A stretch of 64,000 bases of DNA from Owenweeksia sp963758205 (GTDB taxonomy: Bacteria > Bacteroidota > Bacteroidia > Flavobacteriales > Schleiferiaceae): positions 744,001 to 808,000 of the forward strand of contig CAVWUM010000006.1 in assembly GCA_963758205.1 (NCBI GenBank), given 5' to 3'. A program made the translations under genes and the position numbers. The notes under the pieces are model-generated. The model saw only the letters and a list, made by a program, of their open reading frames with translations. It did no database searches and was not told the origin of the DNA. Of this stretch, positions 1-10,000 are shown in pieces. Within the stretch, counting starts at the first letter, position 1; each line of letters begins with the position of its first letter.

Positions 1-3000
1 ATTTAAATCCGCCCCGGTAAGTCTTAGCCCACTGGTTCCCGAATGATTACCTCCAAAACCTGTCCAATCTGAAGCTGTTACTCCAGATGCAGCAGGAAAA
101 CTAAATGTAGTACCAACGCCTACAGCATCAATAATATTCCCGTTTGCATCTTTTAAAATTCGGCCATTATTGCCTCCTGAACTAAACGTGCTGGATACAT
201 TACCGTGATAATAGAAATTGGCTGGGCTTGGTACACTTGTACCCACCTGGCCTACGGCAATAATTGCGGTTCCTGAGGGGCTAAGTATAGTTCCTTGTGG
301 AAAGGTGAAAGTGTTCATCAGTGCAGTTGTGCTCCACTGTTCCAACGTAATTCCACTTAGGTCTGAACTGGGTACTCCCGTTATCTCAATATAATCATCT
401 GCCAATAACCATGGGTATGAACCAGCTACACCCCAGCCACCAGTTGGAGCTCCTGTAGTTGTTTTGAAATGACAAACCTCGCTTATGAAAAACTTATTCC
501 CGCCAAAAAATGGAGATTTCACTTCCAGAGCAACCGTATCAGTTGTGTTGGTAATGGTAACCGTAGATGAAGGCTTAACCTCCCAAACCGGGTAAACCGT
601 AATGGTGGCTGCTACCTTGAGGGTATCGTTAATGCCATTTAGGTTTACACTATTAGGATTAATGTAGGCACTTAATGTATAAACCCCAGGTACTGACATA
701 TTAACTGGAAATCCTAACATAACATTAGTAGCAGAAGATGATAGCGTACCTGTATTAACCGTAATTGTACCTGTAGAGTTAATAGGGCCTGTAACCGTAT
801 AACTTGCCGTTAATGGAGTTGTAGCAAAATTTATTGGTGCACCTATCACATTTTGAACTGTAAGGGCAATGGTATCATTTGTATTTAAACATGGTGAGTT
901 TTTAATAAACTCACCTTTGATTAAGGCAAGGTCATTAGCTACCGGTGTATACTCATCAGCACCAATATCTACTGTAGTGGAAGTTCCGCCCGGACGGGTT
1001 TGATTATCAAAATCAACCAATACTCCCACTGTATTATCCCCCACATTGTTTGGTAATGAGCCTAACACATGTAAGTTGGTACCCGACACAAATATTGGGT
1101 CACCCTCTAACGAGTTAACGTTTAGCGTAAGCGCAGCAGCCTGCCAAAGGGCAAGGGTAGCGTACGTAGGGGTGCCGTCCTTTAGCAGGGTGGTGCCACC
1201 TTTTTTATGGTAAACGTTATAATCAACAATACTTGGGGCAACAGTAGCTGTGCCCGATTCAAAAGCATAGTTGGTGGTACCTACAAATATGTTGTTACGG
1301 ATATCCATAGCCACCGGAGTAAACTGGCGATAGCCGTAAGTACCCTCCAGGCTATTATGAAATACATTGATATAATTTACGCTCGTAAAATATACTGCAG
1401 TAGTAGGCACTGCCACCATATTATTAATAAATGTACTTCTTACTGCAGGTGGTAATGATAAACCCGTATTTGCTGCCGATATATACACGCCATAAGTTCT
1501 GGCATCATTAATCATGTTGCCCTCAATTTTGAAGTCATCATTAGTAAGGAAATACATACCATAACTAGCGGTGTTGCGTAAGCCTGTTATGGTATTCGAG
1601 TTTACGCTTAGGTTTTTGTTGAAATATGCGTAAACGCCATAATAGTACTGCTTACTTAAGGTGTTACCTTCAATGGTTACCTTGTTTACTTTGGCTGTAG
1701 CACTATTACCATAGGATACAATTCCGTAATAACCACCATTAATAAGGTTATTGCGGATAATGGTACCATCTACATCAGAACCTGCAGTAAGCCCTGTGGC
1801 GCTTGCACTTGAAACAATACCTGCTGATACTGCGCTGGTACCAATTTCATCTACATAAATTCTACAGTTTTCGATGGTATTACTATCTGCACTATTGTTC
1901 AACCAAAAACCTCTACCCACAGGGTTTACAACAGTAAGCCCCTTAAAGGTGATGTGCTTGGCTCCATTCAAATTGAATACTGCGTTACCAGAATATCTGG
2001 CTGTATCGCCAAGACTTGCAGAACCATCAAAAGTGATAGTATTGGTTTTGCTTGCACCTGTAACAGGTAGTAGAGTTTGAGAAACCGTGTAAACTCCTGG
2101 CCTTACGGTAAAAACCACGGGACCAGCAATACCACAGCCATTAATAGCTACAATTACGCTATCTATACTCTTAAAGTTATTTGCTCCGGGAGCACCACCA
2201 ACGGTATATGTGCCAGCAGCAAGACCTCCACCTATGCACGAAGTACAGAAAGTAAATGGCCCTAATACAGGAGGAGCTCCTGGTATAGATGAAGTACAGT
2301 TTTGAGTTAGATAAACATCATAACACCTGTTTCCGCTTAAACCTGATATAACAGAGCTAGTGGCAGAGCTTCCTAATACAACTGTGGTACCAGTAAGAGA
2401 AGCCTGTTTAAAGTTTGCAGGGCCCCACTCCATAGTTACACCAGAACCTGTGGTTGCCCACGATACGGTAGCGTTTGTAGAACCAGAGTTGATAGCGACA
2501 CCAGACAATCCTGTACATGGCACACCTGTAAATTCAATAGCTCCAGGGTCGCGCAAGGCTCCACGCGTCACATTGTTAATGTCTGTGGAAACTAATGCTC
2601 CAACATTAAAGGCTGCATTATCTACAGGACCTGCTTGTGGTGTATAATTGTGCAAACCCGTATTTATAAAAAACGGATTGGCTGCAACGGAGTTAAGGTC
2701 TTTTCCTGTCAAAGTCTTCCATTGACTGAAAGTATTTGCATCAGAACCAAAAAATCCAAATTTGTTGTTACCCACGCGGTAATAGGCATTGTTATTTAAA
2801 TCTACAGTTGAAGCCGCAGTGTTTAAATAAATCAGATGCGTATTGGTTGTACCCGCACGGTTGATGGTTATCAGGTTATTCTTTATTTCAAGATTCTGAG
2901 CTACACCTGTTTGGAATATACCACGGGTAATGATTGTTGCCCCTGGAGTAGCACTCGGATCAATCAGAGCAACCGTGTTGTGCAGAATACGGGTATTATC

Positions 3001-6000
3001 ACAGGTAGAAATGTACACACCATAAATAGAACCATTACCATTCATGTTATAAACCATGTTATTGGCCACCACGTTTGGCTTGCCTGCCACTGCATTCATA
3101 CCTGTAATATAAATGCCATAAGTAAGGCTGGTTGCTGTAAGGTTTCCACCAAAAGAGTTATGGATTTTATTGGCCATTACCCTGTTATGGCTACCTGCAC
3201 CCACTACATATATTCCGTAAAAGGTAGAGGTTGTGGCACGTGTAGGGCGAGAGATTGTATTACTGTTTATGGTAACGCTGTCCTGCTGATTTGCATAAAG
3301 TCCATAAAAGTAAAACCCGCTAATCTTGTTATTTTCTGCAACGTTGCCCTTTATACCCGAGGCGGTGCTGCCAGACATAGTAAGACCATAGTATCCTCCG
3401 GTGATAGTGTTTCCGATAAACTTATTAAAGCTACCTGAATTACCAGTGGTAGTTGCAGAGCTTGCAGAATTTGAAAAAGCCACACCCACGTAGTTTGTAC
3501 TTGTAGAGTTATCGTTTACCGAAATCTTGTTGCGGGTAAAAATGTTGTGGTTCGCATCATTAAACATAGATACTCCAAAACCGTACTCAGATGTTGTAGA
3601 GCCCAATGCGGTTATATTCAAGCTATCAATTGTTACGTAATCAGTACCATCAAACATAATAGTACCGCGCTCTGCCGTTTTGGTAGATAGATACTCAATG
3701 GTGTTACCATTTCCATTAATGGTGATACGATTTACAGCTGAGGCTCCATTGACTTCACCAAGCTTAAACTGCTCACTAAAAACAACCGAACCGGGTTGAA
3801 CATTTACAGTTACCGGGCCGCAAACTCCGTAGGCATTTAAAGCCTGAGCTAAGGCTGTAAAGCTGTTAAAAATACTATCGTTGGGAGCAACCAATGGCCT
3901 GATAAACAGATTACCCGAATAACCCTTTCTTACACTTGTTGTAGCGGTGTTATTTACAATATTTAAATCAATACCTGGTGCAACGTTTCCAATGGTTACT
4001 TCAATTTGCTTGGATACATTTCCGGTAAGTGCAATCGGAGAAAGGCTATAAACTTTGGTTTTTCCAGTATTAAAGGTATCCGTTACGCTAACCGTTGGCT
4101 GAGATACTCCATTTATCTTCCATGTTATATCAAAGGTAAATACGGTATCAGTTCCAATATTTTGAACAGTAACATCTACAGATGTTGTTGGCGAGCAACC
4201 AATGCCTGTATTCACAAGGCTGGTTACCCTTAAATCCGGCCCAACACTAGGTACAAACTCATAAACCCCGGGGTCAGGAGTTATGGAACGAGCCGCGCCA
4301 TCAATATCATCCGGCACCAATAACAGCAGGCTGGTACCTATATTATTAATGTTGGCAGCAGTAGGCTTATAATTGGAGTTAAGCGCAAAAAATGGAGCCG
4401 ATGCTACAGAGGCTGCATCGTAGGTACTGGCTAATTTCCATGCCGCAAAAGTGCTTTGGTTAGTTGTATAATAACCATAGTGGTTGCCTCCCGAACCTCC
4501 GCCAACAATATAGTAAGCGTTATTATTAATATCCATAGTAGAGGTAATTGTGCCGGCATATACCGCGTGGTTTACACTGGTACCTCCTCTGTTTATATAA
4601 ACTAAGTTGTTTTTAAACTCAATGCCCGTTGCCAGGGTGAGCTGATAAAAGCCTCTGGTAATACCGCTAGAGTTGGCTCCATCATAAACCAGGGTGTTGT
4701 GATAGTATCTCCAACCATCAGATCCGGCATTATAAATAAGGTAGTGAGTACCGTTATTTACATTGTTTTCAATAAGGTTGTTATACACCATACTCTCCTT
4801 CCCCACCAGGTTATCTGAGCTGGTATTATAAATACCATAAACCGTGCTGGTAGTTCCGCTACCCTGTGCAAACATGTTGTGAATCCAGTTGTAGCCAATT
4901 TGGGTTTTATTTCCACCATTTGCAGTATATATACCATAGGTTGTACTGAAGGTGGTACGGTTTGGGCGGGTAAGGTTGTTGCGTAATACAACTAAGCTAT
5001 CCTGCCCGCTATGGTACATACCATAAAAGTAGAAATCGCGAACCCTGTTTTTAATAAAGATGTTGCCCTTATTACGGGTTGTGGTATTTCCTGCTGAAGA
5101 GATTCCATAGTACCCTCCTGAAATCAGGTTATTTTCAAAACGGTTGTAGTTACCTACGTTTCCTGCTGTAGTTGCACTAGTTAAGCTTCCGCTTAAAACC
5201 ACACCGGCATAGTTAGTTGATGTGGAATTTATATTTGTTTCCATCCTACAGTTTTGAAACACGTTGTAGCTGGCATCATTGGTAAGTTGCACGGCCCAGC
5301 CAAAAGTTCCTTTGCAGGTAATGGTTAATGAATCTACGGTAAGGTAATCTGTTCCGTTTAAAAGGAAAGCCGTACGATCTCCGGTAATATTGGAACTGTC
5401 TCTAAGTTCGTTTCCATTTCCATTAATCAGTACTCGGGCCGAAGGCCCAGAACCACTTATGGAACCTAACACCACTTTTTCCTTATAGGGACCTGAGTTG
5501 GGTGCCACGTTTACGGTTACAGTTCCACTAATATTACCACAGGTTAAGGCCGTAACTAAATCGGCAAAGCTTTGAAAGTTAGTACCCGAGGTAGGCTGCG
5601 CCTTATTAACAGTGTAAGTACCGCTTAGGGTTCCTCCTTGAGTCATAACCTGAACTGAACTGGAAAATGTGGTTGCTCCACAAGTTACCGCACAGCGGTA
5701 CCATGTATTTGCAGTAGGGTTTGCCGCCATTGAAGAGTTGGTTGCTCCCACTACGTTTGCCCAGGTGCTATTGTTGGGTGATGATTGCCATTGAAAGGTT
5801 TGCCCCGTTCCAAACGAAGAACCGCTAAGTGATAGGTTTACATTAGCGCCCACACATACCAGGCTGCTGCTGGCAACCGCTGTTCCTGCGGTTGGAGGAT
5901 TGGTACATGGTCCGGCTGGTACCAGTTTTATTGCTCCTGTAAAGTAGCGCGGGTTATTTGCAGGGCTTGGTAAGTTACCGCCATAGCCAACATTGGCACT

Positions 6001-6495
6001 GGCAATTTGAAAATCCCCACATTTTAGGATAATGCCACTGTTTGTAAATGTATTGGGTGTAATGGCTCCAGATCCGCTGTAGCGAATATTTAGAGAAGAC
6101 TCCACAGCAAAGCGGTACGTTGTGTTTGCCGGTATGCTAAAGTTTAACCCTGTAAATACTGGTACTATACCATCAGCTGGTACGGAAAGGGTTACAGATG
6201 CGGGGGTTATTTTTGTCCATGCTGGGGTAGCAATAGTAGGCGCCCCTGAAAGGGAGGTTGCACTATACCATAAATTTACAGCCGCACCATTACTGGCTGT
6301 AAGGAAATGAACATCCACATCAGTAAGTAGCCATGGACTACTATTGGTGTTTTCAACAACAAAGGTTATGGCAGATGATCCACTAACCCCGTTACCGCCA
6401 TTATAGGCAGCGGCACCTGCCGTTGTAATTGTAATTTGAGCTGATGATACAAAACCAATCAACACTCCAAATAATAAAAGAATACTCTTTTTCAT
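1..6495 (-). CDS. Giant secreted right-handed beta-helix protein with CARDB, FN3 and lamin-tail modules (3' end outside window)
   Basis: The frame is open from an ATG at 6495-6493 to the left edge (2165 codons in the window), so the C-terminus is missing. It begins MKKSILLLFGVLIGFVSSAQ, a clear signal peptide. An N-terminal beta-rich region (about residues 20-200) is followed by an Ig-like segment. Three long right-handed beta-helix modules follow, rich in N-N-x-I and YGIY/YYG rungs, at roughly residues 285-745, 858-1312 and 1415-1848. They close with DPGVYEF, DPGAIEF and DIGADEY, typical ends of such helices in Bacteroidetes. CARDB-like segments lie after helices 1 and 3, and an FN3-like segment lies between helices 2 and 3. 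A lamin-tail domain (from about residue 1990) runs to the edge. No catalytic domain was recognised. By analogy with its two downstream-sorted neighbours it should end in a T9SS sorting domain, but that is not visible. Likely a surface adhesin or polysaccharide-contacting protein (inference). Confidence 0.88.
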   Translation of the reverse strand, partial: MKKSILLLFGVLIGFVSSAQITITTAGAAAYNGGNGVSGSSAITFVVENTNSSPWLLTDVDVHFLTASNGAAVNLWYSATSLSGAPTIATPAWTKITPASVTLSVPADGIVPVFTGLNFSIPANTTYRFAVESSLNIRYSGSGAITPNTFTNSGIILKCGDFQIASANVGYGGNLPSPANNPRYFTGAIKLVPAGPCTNPPTAGTAVASSSLVCVGANVNLSLSGSSFGTGQTFQWQSSPNNSTWANVVGATNSSMAANPTANTWYRCAVTCGATTFSSSVQVMTQGGTLSGTYTVNKAQPTSGTNFQSFADLVTALTCGNISGTVTVNVAPNSGPYKEKVVLGSISGSGPSARVLINGNGNELRDSSNITGDRTAFLLNGTDYLTVDSLTITCKGTFGWAVQLTNDASYNVFQNCRMETNINSTSTNYAGVVLSGSLTSATTAGNVGNYNRFENNLISGGYYGISSAGNTTTRNKGNIFIKNRVRDFYFYGMYHSGQDSLVVLRNNLTRPNRTTFSTTYGIYTANGGNKTQIGYNWIHNMFAQGSGTTSTVYGIYNTSSDNLVGKESMVYNNLIENNVNNGTHYLIYNAGSDGWRYYHNTLVYDGANSSGITRGFYQLTLATGIEFKNNLVYINRGGTSVNHAVYAGTITSTMDINNNAYYIVGGGSGGNHYGYYTTNQSTFAAWKLASTYDAASVASAPFFALNSNYKPTAANINNIGTSLLLLVPDDIDGAARSITPDPGVYEFVPSVGPDLRVTSLVNTGIGCSPTTSVDVTVQNIGTDTVFTFDITWKINGVSQPTVSVTDTFNTGKTKVYSLSPIALTGNVSKQIEVTIGNVAPGIDLNIVNNTATTSVRKGYSGNLFIRPLVAPNDSIFNSFTALAQALNAYGVCGPVTVNVQPGSVVFSEQFKLGEVNGASAVNRITINGNGNTIEYLSTKTAERGTIMFDGTDYVTIDSLNITALGSTTSEYGFGVSMFNDANHNIFTRNKISVNDNSTSTNYVGVAFSNSASSATTTGNSGSFNKFIGNTITGGYYGLTMSGSTASGIKGNVAENNKISGFYFYGLYANQQDSVTINSNTISRPTRATTSTFYGIYVVGAGSHNRVMANKIHNSFGGNLTATSLTYGIYITGMNAVAGKPNVVANNMVYNMNGNGSIYGVYISTCDNTRILHNTVALIDPSATPGATIITRGIFQTGVAQNLEIKNNLITINRAGTTNTHLIYLNTAASTVDLNNNAYYRVGNNKFGFFGSDANTFSQWKTLTGKDLNSVAANPFFINTGLHNYTPQAGPVDNAAFNVGALVSTDINNVTRGALRDPGAIEFTGVPCTGLSGVAINSGSTNATVSWATTGSGVTMEWGPANFKQASLTGTTVVLGSSATSSVISGLSGNRCYDVYLTQNCTSSIPGAPPVLGPFTFCTSCIGGGLAAGTYTVGGAPGANNFKSIDSVIVAINGCGIAGPVVFTVRPGVYTVSQTLLPVTGASKTNTITFDGSASLGDTARYSGNAVFNLNGAKHITFKGLTVVNPVGRGFWLNNSADSNTIENCRIYVDEIGTSAVSAGIVSSASATGLTAGSDVDGTIIRNNLINGGYYGIVSYGNSATAKVNKVTIEGNTLSKQYYYGVYAYFNKNLSVNSNTITGLRNTASYGMYFLTNDDFKIEGNMINDARTYGVYISAANTGLSLPPAVRSTFINNMVAVPTTAVYFTSVNYINVFHNSLEGTYGYRQFTPVAMDIRNNIFVGTTNYAFESGTATVAPSIVDYNVYHKKGGTTLLKDGTPTYATLALWQAAALTLNVNSLEGDPIFVSGTNLHVLGSLPNNVGDNTVGVLVDFDNQTRPGGTSTTVDIGADEYTPVANDLALIKGEFIKNSPCLNTNDTIALTVQNVIGAPINFATTPLTASYTVTGPINSTGTITVNTGTLSSSATNVMLGFPVNMSVPGVYTLSAYINPNSVNLNGINDTLKVAATITVYPVWEVKPSSTVTITNTTDTVALEVKSPFFGGNKFFISEVCHFKTTTGAPTGGWGVAGSYPWLLADDYIEITGVPSSDLSGITLEQWSTTALMNTFTFPQGTILSPSGTAIIAVGQVGTSVPSPANFYYHGNVSSTFSSGGNNGRILKDANGNIIDAVGVGTTFSFPAASGVTASDWTGFGGNHSGTSGLRLTGADLN

Positions 6496-6951
6496 AGTGA
6501 TAAAAAGATAAATTTCTAAATAGGGAACTATCGTTTTGATAGCTGGCGCAATTGTATGCAATTGTAGAATCCGTTGTTGCTAAGAGATATTATGCTAGAA
6601 TAGCATCTGGGCTATTTAAGCCCCTGCAAACGTGACATGTAGAAATTTTCTCAGATAATGAATTGAAAATGCCCTATTTGATTTTTTGAATCGAATACTA
6701 AGTGGAGAAAAATTTATAGTCAAAAACGGACACTTTGCTCAAAACGGACTGTTTTGAGGTAAATAATAAGTAAGTATTAACTTACAATTATTGATCGATA
6801 GACGCAACTATTTTCTCAAAACCCCTTGTTTCAGGAAAGCCGCTTACTCTACAAAAAGCTGGTTATTGAATTCCAGTTGTCTACTTTTTAGTAGAAAAAA
6901 AATATAGAAAATAAGGTGAATAAAAAATATTGAAATAGTACAAAACAAAAA
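6496..6951. other. Intergenic region upstream of the beta-helix gene
   Basis: This 456-base AT-rich stretch has no credible ORF. It contains two short inverted repeats: CTATC-gtttt-GATAG at 6528-6542, 33 bases before the beta-helix start codon, and ATGCTA-gaa-TAGCAT at 6592-6606. It also has a CAATTGT direct repeat near 6548-6565. These could be operator or mRNA-leader structures, but nothing else supports that. The far end abuts the terminator of the next gene. Confidence 0.4.
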
Positions 6952-6985
6952 AAGCCCCCCTTAGGCAATTACCTAAGGGGGGCTT
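6952..6985 (-). terminator. Rho-independent terminator of the giant gene at 7012
   Basis: A perfect 14-bp stem (arms 6952-6965 and 6972-6985) with a 6-base loop is followed on the minus strand by a T-rich run (complement of 6941-6951). It lies 27 bases past the stop codon of the 7012-13095 gene. Confidence 0.92.
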
Positions 6986-7011
6986 AAAATGTATTGGGTT
7001 ACTAAACTCTA

Positions 7012-10000
7012 CTACTGCTTAATTAAGCGCTTGGTAGCATTTAGTTCGCCATTAGAAACTTCAATCATATAAACACCATCAGCAAGATTGCCAATGTTTA
7101 TCATGAAGTCTGCTTTTCCATTTAGGTTATCTAGAACCTTAACCATTACTTCCTTGCCCGTAAGGTCTAGCACGCGTACTACCGCATCTGCAGAACCGAA
7201 AGAATCAAAGCTAATGTTAACCTGATTGCTGGCTGGGTTAGGGAATATAGAAAGGCTTTGAGACAACTCATTATCAAACAAACTGATATCTACATTCAAT
7301 ACAATAGTATCCGTATCACTACCACAACTGTTGGTGGCGGTAACTACAACAGTTTGTGAGCCATTGGTAGTAAAGGCGGCCAAGGCACCTGCTCCGTTGC
7401 TTGTACCTGTACCGTTTCCATAGTTCCAGCTGTAGCTGGTAGCTCCGGTAGAACCGCTGGCATCAAGCGCAAAGTACTTGGTAGAACCACTGATGGAATC
7501 AATTACTAACTGCACATCTGCCACTGGTAATGGGCCTGCATCGGTAGTTACCGGTAGTGGTCCAAAATAAGCACTGGTATCGCTACCACAGGTATCGGCT
7601 ATGTAAATGTCATAAGCCGTATTTGGCATAAGCCCGGTAATGGTATAAGGGCTGCTGGTAACAATACCGCTAAACATACCCTGACCAAGCGTAAAGCCGG
7701 TTGGCCCATACTGTACTAAAGAATAGTTGGTATTTGATGTCCAGTCAACTGTAATACTATCACAACCTTTGGCTGTGCTGCTTACACCTGTTACAGGTAA
7801 ACAACTGGTAGTTGATGCAAAGTCAAAAACCCTTAGGTCATCAATCATGATATCACTATAGAAAGAACTAGGTCCACCTGTAAACTTATCTACATGGAAG
7901 CGGAAACGAACCGGCCCCGTAATAGTATAAGTAGACAAGTCTATAGTAAACAATCTCCAAGAAGTACTACTGCTATCATCAGTTATTACCTTACTATGCC
8001 ACGTTGCACCGTCATAAACATCTACGTAAAGTGTCTGGCTATTAGGATTACTCGCCTGGGTATTATTCTGAAACTTCAGGAATGACATATAAGGAGATGC
8101 CGCAGAACCTACGCTAAACTGTGGAGTTTCTAAGGTCACCATAGAGTCATTTGGAGTACTTCCATCAACTCCCAATGATCCACCAGTTGAACCTGGGGCA
8201 TTGTTTATACCCTGTGCACCGTAATTGGGCCATGTGCCAGCAAACTTCCAAAATGCATTTGCAGAAGTACTGCTGGAAGAGTTAAACGTGGTATAACAAT
8301 TTGGCAATCCAGGTCCCTGGAATTCCTCTTTATAAGGAAGTGGAATTGGAGCACAAAGTGTATTAAAACATACCGGGCCTCTCCAGAAACTACTGTCTCC
8401 AGGGGCACAAACCTCTTGCACATACACACAATACGTACTTGCAGGAGTAAGTCCTGTAAGCGTGGCCGTATTACCCGTAGCCATCATCTTAGTACCATTA
8501 GCAGGGTTACTAAGGTTTAAGCCATAGCTTAACCTGAAGTTGGTACCCGTGCTGCTGGCAGCATTTTGCCAGCTCAATGCTGCTGTAGTAGTTGTAACAT
8601 TACCTACAGCAAGGCTATCTGGCCTTATACATGTTGGGATATTCTCATAATGGAAGTCATCAATATAATAAGTCCTGAACGTGGAGTTATTACCATGTAG
8701 CAAGGCTATGTAATTGTCTGTTCCGTTATACCCATTAGCTACAGTAATCTCTGAGGTGTACTCCATTTTACTATTTGTTATAGAAATAGTATCAATGGGG
8801 CTGAATGACCTACCAGACGATGGGTCACTAACAGTACCTACAATAATTGTATTTGGACTTAGGGTAGTGGTAACTTCTGCAAAGAACCTTATGCGCTTAT
8901 TACCCGCATTCAGGTCATTAAACCTTGGGCTTATACCCATAGTTGTATCCTGATTGTAGTTGTAAAAACGAATATGGTTAGGCGCGGAATTAGGTGTACC
9001 AAAAGCGTATACCTCAAAAGCTGCAAAGTTTCCTGTACCACCTACAAAGTATGGTGTCCAGCAATCAGGAGTTTCTCCTGTACTCATATTATCTACACCA
9101 GTATAATAAGGTGCATTAAATGGGCTACACTCTGTACAAAATACAAATGGTCCTACCCAGTTACCAGTATCGCCAGGTGCACAAATACCTCTTACAAGGA
9201 ACTCGTAACACTTATTACCCGTCATGGTATCTACCAATAGGCTTTGCCCTGTTCTGAAAGATTTTACACCTCCTACAGTTGCAGTACCCTGAAAGAATCC
9301 TTGAGGACCAAACCATAGTTCGAAGGAGTTTACACTAGGATTACCAACCCATTGTAATGTGGCAGTTGAATCAGAAATGCCAGTGGCATCTAAACTAATT
9401 ACATCAGGACAGCTTGGCGCCTCCTTAATCTGTACATCATCAATAGCTGCATCACCACAACATCCATTACTATTTTGGATAAAACGGATTTGAATAGTGT
9501 CTCCAACAAACGCGCCCAATGGAATAATCTCATCTTCCCATGGCGCTGAGTTAGAGGTTTGGATATCTCCGGTAACGCTGTAAACATTAGTCCATGTAAC
9601 ACCAAAGTCATTGGTTACTTCTACATCCATATCGGCTATGGTAGCATTGCTATACCTGTGCTGAGAGAAATAAAGTGCCGGAACAGTAAGTGCGCTTACA
9701 TCTACTATTGGGCTGTATAAGTAAGCAACATCTGTATTAGAGCTTCCTGAAGCCTCACAGTATAAATAGTTGGTACCTGTTTTATCACTCAACGGGCCGT
9801 TACCACTGGTTGGTCCGGTAGAACGTGGTATCCATTTAAATACTGAGTTGCTGGTTACGTCTGGCGTAGATGTCCAGCATGGATCAAGGCTGTTACCATT
9901 GTTGTTTCCGCTGGCCACCCAAGTTGTTCCATCAAAGTTTTCTACCAATGGCGCTGTAAATATGTTACAGGCCGTGTTAAAACTAAATGGTCCTATCCAT

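Noticed and set aside
2836..3438. 200-codon plus-strand ORF inside the beta-helix gene
   Set aside because: It is antisense to a well-supported secreted protein. Its translation is Cys/His/Ile/Thr-rich with no domain or signal, as expected of the reverse of beta-helix repeats.
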